From assembly GCF_002086735.1 (NCBI RefSeq), contig NZ_MVIJ01000024.1:1-64000 (forward strand): a stretch of 64,000 nt of DNA. Direction: 5' to 3'. Of the stretch, positions 1 through 10,800 are shown in pieces. The DNA comes from Mycobacterium scrofulaceum. Its GTDB lineage: Bacteria; Actinomycetota; Actinomycetes; Mycobacteriales; Mycobacteriaceae. How positions within the stretch are numbered: position 1 is the stretch's first letter; every line of letters begins with the position of its first letter. The translations under genes and the position numbers were made by a program. Below the pieces are notes generated by a model. The model saw only the letters and a program-made list of their open reading frames with translations, did no database searches and was not told the DNA's origin.

Positions 1-1084
1 GGGCCGCCGGGGGCGGCGCAGGCGCAGCGGGGGCGACGGCGCGTGCGCCGATCTGTGGGCGGCTGTCGACGTGCGGGCGAATGGCGATCGCCAGCGCGAT
101 GACGAGGGCCAGGACCCCGCCGACGAACAACCCCAACACGCTCATCGCCACCAGGAACGGCCGGGTGGACCGGTGCTCGTTCGGCGCGGCACCAGAACCG
201 GTCCATGGCGAATCGAGGTCGCCGGCGCCGAAAGCGCCGGCGGGCGGAAGGCCAGGATCGTCGAGCTCGGCGCTGTAGGCCAGCGCCTCGGCGCCGCGCG
301 CCACCGTCGCCGCACCGTCGGCGTAGCCGAGACCGACCGCGTGCGGTATCGCCGCGCCGGTGGCGGGATCTTGCGCGTACGCGATCGCCGCCGTCGAGGA
401 GGAGAACAATGGGGGATGCGCCGACGCCAGCGCCGCACCCCTGGCCAGTGCCAACTCCGGCTCCTCCGGTGTGCTCACCACCAGGGAGCTCGCTGCCTGC
501 AACTGCGTCCTGATGGTGGCGACGTCGACGCCGTCGGAGCCGACCACGAACAAGCCGTCCGGTCGGGGCTCCATCGCCTCGGCACCGGCGGCCAGCGCGG
601 TCAACGCGGCCACCGCCGCGTGGTCGTCGTCGGGGAGGGCCTGCCGGCGCACGTCGGCGACCGAACCGTCGCCGGTGTCGACCACGGCCATCGTCGCGGC
701 CGACGGCTCCACGAACAACAGTGCGGTGTGTGCGTACCGGGTCGCGCTGCCCACCGTCTGCGTCAACGCGGCGGCCGCCAGAAAGGCCGAGACCAGCATG
801 ACTTTGTCGATCCGCTGGTCGGCCAGCAAGTCGCGCAGCGCGGCGGCCTGGGTGGGGTCCGTCCACGTCACCCCGACCGAGGCCACCGGGCAGCCGCTCT
901 CCGTCGCTCCTTGCCGCGTTCCCAGGATGGCTGAGACGACTTGGTCTGGTCCGGGCGGATCCACCCGATCTCGGGACACGTCGAAAGTGTCCGTATCAAC
1001 GGTGGCGCCCTCGGCGTGTTCGCCCTCGACCAAGATCGCGTGGACGGCCGTGGGCGTCATCGAAACACCGAGTACGGTCTCCAC
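1..1084 (-). CDS. DUF7159-type membrane-anchored protein (3' end beyond window)
   Basis: Minus-strand gene whose C-terminus lies off the left edge. It opens METVLGVSMTPTAVHAILVEG, typical of the mycobacterial DUF7159 proteins, which have an actin/Hsp70-like N-terminal fold of unknown role. The GTG start follows a strong GGGAGGGG ribosome site 5 bases upstream. The first ~290 residues are Ala/Val/Asp-rich and soluble. A single hydrophobic stretch then follows (FLVAMSVLGLFVGGVLALV, about residues 316-334), and the remaining visible tail is Pro/Ala-rich. The likely topology is a cytoplasmic domain, one membrane segment and a proline-rich exported tail. It lies 72 bases downstream of the S51 peptidase gene on the same strand and may be its operon partner. 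The substrate or partner is unknown. Confidence 0.72.
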   Translation of the reverse strand, partial: METVLGVSMTPTAVHAILVEGEHAEGATVDTDTFDVSRDRVDPPGPDQVVSAILGTRQGATESGCPVASVGVTWTDPTQAAALRDLLADQRIDKVMLVSAFLAAAALTQTVGSATRYAHTALLFVEPSAATMAVVDTGDGSVADVRRQALPDDDHAAVAALTALAAGAEAMEPRPDGLFVVGSDGVDVATIRTQLQAASSLVVSTPEEPELALARGAALASAHPPLFSSSTAAIAYAQDPATGAAIPHAVGLGYADGAATVARGAEALAYSAELDDPGLPPAGAFGAGDLDSPWTGSGAAPNEHRSTRPFLVAMSVLGLFVGGVLALVIALAIAIRPHVDSRPQIGARAVAPAAPAPPPAA

Positions 1085-1156
1085 CGTCCCCTCCCGCAGA
1101 CTGTCGCGAATCGCCCCGGTTTCCAGCCTAGCCCCGCAGCCGGGCAGTCCGAGCCG

Positions 1157-1864
1157 TCAGTGCCCCTCAGCTGCGCCCAACAGCGTGTGCACGACGCGGG
1201 TGCCGTCGTAGCGGAACTCGTGCGCGGGATGACGAAGGGGCTCGATGGTGCCGTCTGCGTGCACGACGACTCCGCCGCCGGATGGGATCCCGAGGCCGGT
1301 GGCCGACCCGCGAAGCAGATGAATCGCGTGCGACAGCCGCGCCCACGCGCCTGGCTCGTCGTGCGCGTCGATCACCCTCGGGACGAGGTCGAACACGTCG
1401 AGCAGCCCGGGTGCCGCGGATTCCGGTGCCTCGACGATTCCGTACCGTCCGAGCTGGACGGCACCGGCCGAGATACCGACGAGGACGGCCCCGTGAGCGC
1501 GCCTGCGCAGGATCACGTCCTTCATCCCCGTTGCGCCGAACGTGTTCCAGCCGAGCCGCACATCGCCGCCGGCGAGCACGATCAGGTCGGCACGTTCCAG
1601 GAAGGCGCGGTCTTCGGCGCCGAATGACGAATCGATCATGCGGCGGTCGGTGATCCCGATTCCGTCCAGCGCCGCCTCGAAGATCTCGTAGAACTCGCGA
1701 CGGTCCCCGTTGGAAGCGCCGATGTAGGCGGCAGTCGGCGGTGCGTCCCGCGCCATTGCATCGAGGGCCGTCTCGAGGAGCGGTCGGCCGCGTCGCCTCC
1801 AGAACAACAGCTGGCTGTCCGCCAGCAGGTAGAGCGGCTGGAGTAGTGACACCGCGTCACTCAC
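1157..1864 (-). CDS. Peptidase S51 (dipeptidase E / cyanophycinase-like) family protein
   Basis: A 235-residue protein with the hallmarks of the S51 serine peptidase fold, a class I glutamine-amidotransferase-like fold. It has a 'YIGASNGD' strand-loop near residue 47, an 'IVLAGGD' glycine loop near 95-101, and the nucleophile elbow GISAGA with Ser132. Family members cleave Asp-X dipeptides or cyanophycin; the actual substrate here is unknown. The GTG start overlaps the end of the giant regulator gene by 8 bases, so the peptidase is probably translated by coupling to it. That pairing suggests it works with, or is controlled by, the large sensor protein, but this is only an inference from position. 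Confidence 0.72.
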   Translation of the reverse strand: MSDAVSLLQPLYLLADSQLLFWRRRGRPLLETALDAMARDAPPTAAYIGASNGDRREFYEIFEAALDGIGITDRRMIDSSFGAEDRAFLERADLIVLAGGDVRLGWNTFGATGMKDVILRRRAHGAVLVGISAGAVQLGRYGIVEAPESAAPGLLDVFDLVPRVIDAHDEPGAWARLSHAIHLLRGSATGLGIPSGGGVVVHADGTIEPLRHPAHEFRYDGTRVVHTLLGAAEGH

Positions 1865-4800
1865 CGGCGGTGAGCTGGTCGAATCGTGCGAGCGCGGCGT
1901 CGATGTCAGCCGCGTCGAAGATTTCGCAGCGGCTGATCAGGTCCCCATCGACGGTCTGGACCTCAATTCCCCGCCACTCGGCGTCGAAACCTTGGTGCGA
2001 AACACCGTGCGCCACATGGGAGCAAACGGCTCCGAGGTCAGTCAACCGATGAACGGCCTCGACCCGGAAGGTGGTGTTCGCGGTCAGTTGCCACAGGGAG
2101 ATCAGTGACGCGTTCAACCCGCCTTCCTCGATGATGCCCGGTCGTCGGTGATCGATGTTGACCCAATCGGATGTCGTGGGGAAAAGCTCGCGCCGGTTCA
2201 TCGCGGCATAGGAAGCCGCGATGACCGACCACGTGTGTGCGTGGGCGGCCGCTTCCCCCGCGAGATAACGGGTTTCGAGCTCTTCGAAGGCGGCGTCGAG
2301 GTCGTCGGCATCGATTAAAACATGGGCCGCAATTCGCCCGTCAGCGTTGATTTCAGCGATCCCCAGCATCTCGACGGCGAATTCCCCGCGCTCTAAGTCG
2401 GGGTTAAAGGAGCGGATGAGGCTGAGGGCGAGGCGCTCACCTCGGGTCGCAATCACGGTCAAAGATACCCGCGCAAGCCCCTCGGCCAGGGCTTGCATGT
2501 TCGCCACCACGACGTCGCACCCGTCCCAGACGCCGATATTCACCACGCGACGGCGATCGTCGACGAAACTGTCGCCGGCCAGGACGTCGGCCATGGCCGC
2601 CCAGTCGCGGGCCATTGCGTGCGCGAAGAGCCGGTCTTCAGCTCTGCTTGCCGCGTTCTCCAGCCGGCTCGCCTGTGCGTGTAGTTCCTCGAACCTGGCA
2701 AGCGCGGCGTCCAGGTCGGCCTCGTCGAAGACTTCGGCGCGGCTAAGCAGGTCACCTTCGACGATGCCGACGAGGATTACCCGCCACTCGGCGTCAAAGC
2801 CCTCTTGCGAGGTTCCACGCGCAGCATGGGTGACGACCGCTCCCAGGTCACTCAGCCGATGCACCGCCTCGATGTGGGCGCGGGTGTCTGGCATGAGGTC
2901 CCACAAGCTACGAAGATATTCGGCCAGATCCTCACGCTCGGCCGTTAAGGCTGCTCGATGGTCGATGCAAATCGAATCCTGTGTCATGCAGGGAAGTTCG
3001 TGCCGGTTGGACTCGGAATAGCTCCGCGCGATGACCGACCAGGTGTGTGCGTGGGGGGCGGCTTCTCCGGCCACATAGCGGGCATCGAGTTCGCCGAATG
3101 CGGAGTCAATCTCCTCCGGGTCGAACAGGACGGCTGCCATGACCTGTTCGCCGTTGTGCTCGACGACTTGAAGGACGTCGAGTTGAATTGCGGGATGATC
3201 ACGGCCCGACGCTTGAACGCGGGTGAGAACGAGGCGTTCGCCTCGGGTTGCGACGATTTCCGAGGCGAGGTTCGCCAATAATCCGACGTCAGCGGACACC
3301 CGCAGATCTTCGATCGCGGCATCGCGACCCTGTCGAACCCCGGCATTGACGACTCGGCGGCGATCGTCGAGGGAATAGTCTTCGGCAAACACCTGGGCCG
3401 TGGCGTCCCAGTCGCGGGCAGCAAAGTACGCCAGAAACCGTTGGTTCACTGGGTTTTCCAGCCACGGTCGCTGTCGGTGTAGTTCGTCGAACCTCGCAAG
3501 CGCGACGTTGAGATCCGTCTCGTCGAATAGCTCGGTGCGGTTGAAGCGGTCGCCGTCGACCATCGATAGGCTGACTTCTCGCCACTCGGCGTCAAAGCCG
3601 TCTCGCGAGGTCCCGCGAACTGCGTGTGTTACCAACGCCCCGAGATCGCTCAGTCGATGGACTGACTCGATGTAGATTCTGGTGTCCCGGATTACATCCC
3701 AGGTCGAGCGCATATACGTCTCAAGTTCACCGGGCCCGAATGCTCTCCCTCGCCGGTGGTCGACGTTTACCCAATCTGGTGTCCTTGCGGGAAGCTCGTT
3801 GCGGTTGGCCGCGGAGTAGGCGCGCGTGATGACCGGCCACGTATGCGCGTGAGCGGCTGCTTCGCCGGCGATGTACCGCACGTCGAGCTCCTCGAATGCG
3901 TCGTCGATGTCGTCAGGGTCGAACACCACGGTCGACGCGAATCGGTTATCGGCGTTGACCTCGATGACGCCGAGCGCCGCAGCCTGGAACGCTTCAGGCA
4001 GCGAATCTTGGCTCGCGAAGGTGAAACGGAAGAGTGCGAGTCGCTCTCCGCGGGTCGCAATGATGGCGGCCTGCACATCACTCATCCAGACCTCTGCGGT
4101 GGCCCGCCAGTTCGCCATCTCGACATCTCGACCGCGGCGGATTCCGGCGTTTATGACGGAGCGGCGGTCTTCCGAGCAGAAGTCTTCTGCGATCAGATCT
4201 GCCATGGCATCCCAGGCCTGGGCCGCAAAATGCGCGAGGAACTGCTCGAGCACCCGGCTTGCCACGTTTTGCAGCTGGGGCGCCAGACGACCGAGTTGAT
4301 CGAATCGCGCGATCGCGGTGTCTAAGTCACTCTCGTCGAAGAACTCGCAGCGGGTGAGTCGGTTGCCTTCCAGGACTAGAAGTTGAATCATTCGCCATTC
4401 GACGCCTAAGCCGTCCTGCGAGAGTCCGTGCGAATCAATCGTGACGACAGCCCCGACGCTGTCAATTCGATGCACCGTTTCGATGATCACCCTGAATTCC
4501 GGCGTCAGATCGAAGAACGTCTCCAGGGCGGGGGACAGCTCGCCTGATGCGGATGGTGTGGCTCGTCGGTGGTCGGCGATGACCCAGTCCACAGCGGGAA
4601 GTTCTTGCCGGTTGAATCCCGCGTACAACGCTGCGATGACCGACCACGTGTGCGCGTGGGGGGCTGCTTCGCCGGCGAGGTACCGAGCATCCAGCTCTTC
4701 GTAGGCGGCGTCGATGTCGCCAAGGTCGAACGAGACCATCGCGATGATTCGGTCGCCGGCGTCGGTCTCGACGACGCCGCACCACTCGGCGCCGACCTCG

Positions 4801-7800
4801 CCTGGCGGAGAGCCACTGTTGAAGGCACGGACATGAGCGAGGGCGAGGCGCTCGCCGCGGGTCGCAATGACGCTCAAAGATATGGTGTCTGCGCCGACGT
4901 CGAGGGCCGCTCGCGTGTCCGCGATGTGCACATCTCGGCCACGCCGAATCCCTGCGTTGACGACTCGACGGCGATCGTCCAAGACGATGTCGTCGGCCAG
5001 TAGCTCCGACATGGCGGCCCAGTCTGGGGCCGCGAAGCACGCCTGGTATCGCTCGAGTATCCGGCCCGCCGCGTTTTCCAACCGCGGTACTTGTGGCCGC
5101 AATTCCTCGAACCGGGCGAGCGCGGCGTCGAGGTCAGCCTCGTCGAATAGCTCGCAGCGGTCGACCCGGTCACCGTCGACCGTCAGAACCTGGAGCATTC
5201 GCCACTCGGCGTTCAAGCCTTCCGGCGAAGTCCCGCGCTGCGTGTGAGTGACGACTGCGCCGATGTTGCTGAGCCGATGCACCGCCTCGACGTGAATGGT
5301 GAGGTCTGGCGTGAGGTCCCATTTGGCACTGATGGTTGAGATGGGATTGTCGAACGTGAATGGTGTACCCCGCCGGTGGTCGATCATGACCCAGTCGGTT
5401 GGGGGAAGCTCCCCGCGATTGAACGAGACGTGGGCGCGTGTGAGGACCGACCACGTGTGCGCATGGGCGGCGGCTTCGCCGGCGAGGTACCGGGCGTCGA
5501 GCTCGGCGAGGGCGGCGTCGAAGTCGTCGGCGTCGAATATGGAGTGAACAATCATCCGGCTATCCCTGTCGATCTCCACGACGCCGAACATGTCCGCGCT
5601 GATCTCACCGGGCTCAAGTCCGTGGGCGGAGGACCGAATATGAGAAAGTGCAAGGCGTTGCCCACGAATCGCGAGGATCGTCGAGACAACGCCCTCGAAA
5701 CCGACGTCAGCGACTGCCCGCAGGTTTGCGAGGTTCGTATCTCGCCCGCGAAGTTCACCGGAGTTGACAACCCGACGGTTGTCATGCGACACAACGTCTT
5801 CGGCGAGTATCTCGGCCATCGCGGGCCAATCGCGCGTCGTGAGGCCGCTCCAAAACCGTTCATTGACTTGGCTTGCCGCATTGTCCAGGCGATGCGGCCG
5901 CGCCTGCAATTCGCCGAAGCGGGCGAGTGCGGCGTCGAGTTCTGTCTCGTCGAAGATTTCGGAGCGGTTGATCAGATCACCTTCGACGGTCGAGATGCCG
6001 ATCTCTCGCCATTCGGCTTGGAAACCGTCGCTCGACGTCCCTTCCACAACACGGGTGACTACCGCGCCCAGCTCGGTCAACCGAAGCACGGTTTCGATGT
6101 AGACGTTGAGCCCCGGAGCGAACAGGTCCCACGAAGCTTCGAGGTATGCGTCCAGATTGCCCGGCGCGAACGCTATTCCGCGTCGGTGGTCGATGTTGGT
6201 CCAGCCCGGCGTCGTCGGTGGTAGCTCGTGACGATTGACCGCCGCGTAAGCCTTTGCGATGACGGACCACGTGTGGGCGTAGGGCGCCGCTTCGCCGGCC
6301 AGGTAGCGCGCATCGAGCTCGGCGAGGGCGGCCTCAGAGTTGTCCAGGTCGAACGCGATATGCGCCACCAACTGCTCGTCGACGTCGATCTCGACGACGC
6401 TGAGAAATTCGATGCGGAATGCCCCGGGTTGCTCGTCTCTACCGAAGATGGACGACCGACACAACGCCAGTTGTCGGCCGCGGGTCGCAATGACCGTCGA
6501 CGTGAGCTTGTCGGCGCCGACCTGCACCGCCGCCTGACCGTTGGCTATTTGGATATCCCGCCCCCGTCGGGTTCCGGCGTTCACCATGTGCCGACGATCG
6601 TCATCGACCATATTGTGCGCCAATGTCTTTGACATCGACGGCCAGTCACCGGCCGTGAAGTACCCGGCCAAGCGGTCATACACTTGGCTTGCCGCGTTCT
6701 CCAGCCGCCGCGTCGGCCGGTTCAGCTGGTCGAACCGCGCCAGTGCGGTATCGAGCTCTGCCTCGTCGAAGACTTCGCACCGGTTGACCAACCCGCCGAC
6801 GACTATCAGCACGGCGATCCCGCGCCATTCGGCGGCGAAGCCCTCGGCCGACGTCTCCTGCGCGGCGTAAGTGACGACTGCTCCACGGGCATTGAGCCGG
6901 TGCACTTGCTCGACATACACGTTGATGTCTTGGTCACTGGCCCAACCGGCGCCGAAATATGCGGTCAGGTCGCCCGGTCCGAACGCCGTCTCGCGCCGAT
7001 GATCGGCATACACGCAGCCGGGCGCGGTCAGCGGTGGCTCGCGCCGGTTGAGCGCGGCGTAGCTATTCACAACAATCGACCATGCATGGGAGTTCGTGGC
7101 GGCTTCACCGGCGAGGTAGCGCGCATCGAGCTCGGTGAGGGCGGCCTCGAAGTCGTCGAGATCAAACACGACCGACGCCACAATCCGTTCGTCGGCGTCG
7201 ACCTCGACGAGATTGAGGGCGTCGTTCCGGATCTCAACAGGGTCGGGACCCGCGGCGCGAACACGCAAGAGGGCGAGGCGGCCGCCACGGGTGGCCATGA
7301 CGCCCACCATCGTCAAGGTGAAGCCGACGTCGGCGATCGCCCGCACGTCGTCAATCCCGGCATCTCGACCGTGTCGGACTCCGGCGTTCACCACCCGCCG
7401 ACGGTCCTCGCTGGAAAAGCCCTCCGCCACAATGCCGGCCATCGCATCCCAGTCGCGCGCCGCGAACCACGCGAAAATGCGGTCGTACGCCCGGGTCGCC
7501 GCATTTTCCAATCCCGGCACCGGGCGGCCTAGTTCTTCATACCGCGCCAGCGCGGCGTCGCGCGCTGCCTCGTCGAAGACCTCGGTGCGGTTGATCAGGT
7601 CGCCTTCGACCGTGATAACGCTGATCACTCGCCATTCGGCGTGGAATCCTTCTCCCGAGGTCTCATGTGCGACGTGCGTGATGACCACACCGCGATCGTT
7701 CAGACGGTGCACCGATTCGATGAAGCACCCCAGATCAGACCTAGAATTCCACGCGGCGTCCATCAATGCAGCCATTTCACCTGGCGCAATCGACGTACCG

Positions 7801-10800
7801 CGCCGGTGATCGATATTCACCCAATCCGTTGTCGTCGCCGGCATTTCACGTCGATTGATCGACGCAAAGCTTTGCGCGATGGCCGACCACGTGCGGGCGT
7901 AAGCCGCCGCTTCGCCGGCGAGGTAGCGTGAGTCGAGCTCCGCCATGGCGGCGTCAAAGTCGTCGCGGTCGAACACGACCCGCGCGGACACCCTGCCGTC
8001 GGCGTCGAGTTCAAAGACGTCGAAGACATCGGTGTGGAATGCCTCTGGCCGCTTGTCGCGGCCCCAGGTTTGGGTTCGACAAAGCGCCAAACGGTCGCCA
8101 CGGGTGGCGATGACATCCGCCGTCAAGCTTTCCACGCCGATTTCTACCGTTGCCAACATCTCGTTGAGTACGGCGCTACGGCCTTCGCGCGCACCGGCAT
8201 TCACCGCACGGCGGCGATCGTCGGTGGAAATGTCCGCGGCCAGGATTTCGGACATCGCATCCCAGTCGCGGGCCGCGAAGCACGCTTGCAAGCGCTCCCG
8301 CAATTGGGTCGCCGCGTTTTCGGGGCGGGATACTGGGCCGCTGAGCTCGTCGAACCTGGCGAGTGCGGCGGTCACGTCCGAGTCGTCGAAAAGCTCGCTG
8401 CGGCTGATCCGATCGCCTTCGAATATCACCACGTCGGTCACCCGCCACTCGGCGTCGAAACCGTCGGGTGACGTTCCGATTGCCACATGGGTGATCACCG
8501 CGCCGAGACTGCTTAGCCGATGGACGGCCTCGATGTAAATGCGGGACTGCGGCGAGAGCTCCCAAGCGGCAAGCAGATATGCGCCCAGATCACCCGCACC
8601 GATTGGTGCAAGCCGTCGGTGGTCGATGCTCGCCCAGCCGGGGGTCGTCTCGGGGATTCTCCGCTGATTCAGCGCTGCAAAGGCCTCCGTAACGAGTGAC
8701 CAGGGGCGGGAGTAGGGGGCTGCGTCCCCGACGAGGTAGCGACGATCGAGCTCCCCGAAGGCGGCGTCGATGTCTTCGAGGTCGTAGGTGTCGACGTTCG
8801 CGATCCGGTCGTCGGCGTCGATCTCGACAACGTTGAGGGCGTCGTTTTGAATCGCGCCGGAGTCTTGGCCTGCCGCGCGAACACGCGCCAGGACGAGACG
8901 GTCCCCGCGGGTCGCAATTGCGCTCACCATCGAAATGCTGAAGCCGACTTCGGCGGCGGCCTGCAAGTCTCGCACCACGGCCATTCGACTGCGTTGGGTC
9001 TCGGCACTCACGACGCGCCGGTGATCTATGCCGACGTAGTCATCGGCCACGAGGTCAGCCAGGGCATCCCAGTCGCGCGCCGCGAAGTGCGACCACTCGT
9101 CCTCGAAGACGCGCGCCGCCTTGTTCTCCAATCGCCGCGGAATCGGGCGCTGCGCCTCGAATCGGGCATGCGCGGCGTCAAGCTCGGCGAGCGCGGCGTC
9201 GAGGTCTTCGACGTCGAAGGACATTTGGGACGCTATTCGCCCCTCCACGTCGATGCCCATCAGATGAAGCAACTCGTCCTCAGGCGCCCCGGGGCTGGCA
9301 TCCGCTGTTCCAAGCAGCGTGCGGACAAGAGCCAGGCGATCGCCTCGCACACCGATAATCACGCGCCGGCATCGCACCACGCCCGTGGCGAGGAAGCGCT
9401 TCGCCTCAGCTACCCACTCGGCGGGCGAAAGGTCGATCCGCGACAAGCCCACTATCTTCCGACGGCTTTCGACGGAGATATTGGGTGCGAACACCACTTC
9501 GAGTTCGTTCCAGGCCCCGCGGGCGGCAGTTTCATCCAGCCGGAAGATCGCACGCACGCACGCGTTGTCCAACTCGGCGGGTGGCGCTTGGGGCTGATCG
9601 GGAGCAGGCGATGGTTCGGCACCGATGACAGTCCGCGCCCTCTCGGCAAGCGCTACAGCGCCTTTCCGCTCGTACAGATCGACCGCCCGCTCGGCGGCGG
9701 CCCGGGCCCCTGCGACGTCGCCGGCCGAACCCAGGACCGTTGCCAGCGTCACGCACGCGTCGCCGTGATCCACGAGCGCGTCCGTGCGCTGGGCGAGTGC
9801 CACCGCCTCCTCGGCGACGCGCCGCGCCTCGTCGTGATCACCGCGCCGCGTCAACAGGCGTGCCCGAAGAGTGCGCCAGGCGATCGACGCTTTCAGCGCG
9901 TGACCGGCGAGACGCTCACTCTCGGCGCATAATTCGTCCGCTTCGGCATCTCGTTCGAGCGCGAGACACGCGCGCCCCAGCAGCGCCGCGGTTTCGGCGG
10001 TGTCGGCGTCCAGGCCCATGCGACGAAACCCGTTGTAGGCCTTCCGGAGATGCGCCTCGGCGGCGGCGGGCTCGTCCGCGACGAGCTCGACGATGCCCGC
10101 GAACTGCTCGACCTCGGACAGCGCGTGGCGCAGCCCGAGTTCGGTGACCGTGCGCCGGGCGGAGTCGATCATCCGGCGCGCCGCCGCGCCCCGCCCGCGG
10201 AAGGCCTCCAACACCGCCTGACACCGCGTCGACGTCGCCTCGACCGCAGGCGAGTCGGTCGTGATCCGCAGCAGCCGCACCACATCCAGGCAGCGCCCAC
10301 CCGCCCGGGGAACCGGGTTCGGCCCCCACAGCGCGGCAAGGGGTGCGTTGGCCAACACGGCGTTGACCCAACGATGCTCCCGCGCGCGCCGCGCCGCGGT
10401 GAGCGCGTCGTCCAAAGCGATCTCGCAGTCGCCGATCCGCCCCAGGCGGGCAAGGCATCCCGCACGGACGGTGTGCGCCTTGGCTTCTCCGGCGGCGTCG
10501 CCCAGCTCCGCCAGTCTGGCGGCCGCGGCGCCGACTGCGGACTCGACCTCGTCCAGCCGCTCCGGATGGATCAGCATCGAGAGTTGGCCGTCGAAGCACG
10601 TCGCCCACGCCGCAATGCGGGCCGAATCGATCGGGACGCTCTGCAATTGCGAAACCGCATCGGCCGCCGAGGTCACGTCTCCCGCGGCCAGCAGGGCCTC
10701 GCAACGCGCCACCAGCAACTCGGCCGTCTGGTCGTCGCGGTCGGGCAGCTCCTCGTCGATCTCTTCCAGCGCGTGCAGGGCACGGTCGTAGAGGTCGGCG

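Noticed and set aside
1860..9140. 810-bp periodicity as a possible integrated mobile or satellite array
   Set aside because: The units are in one coding frame, are diverged at protein level and form part of one protein; no terminal repeats or transposase are present.
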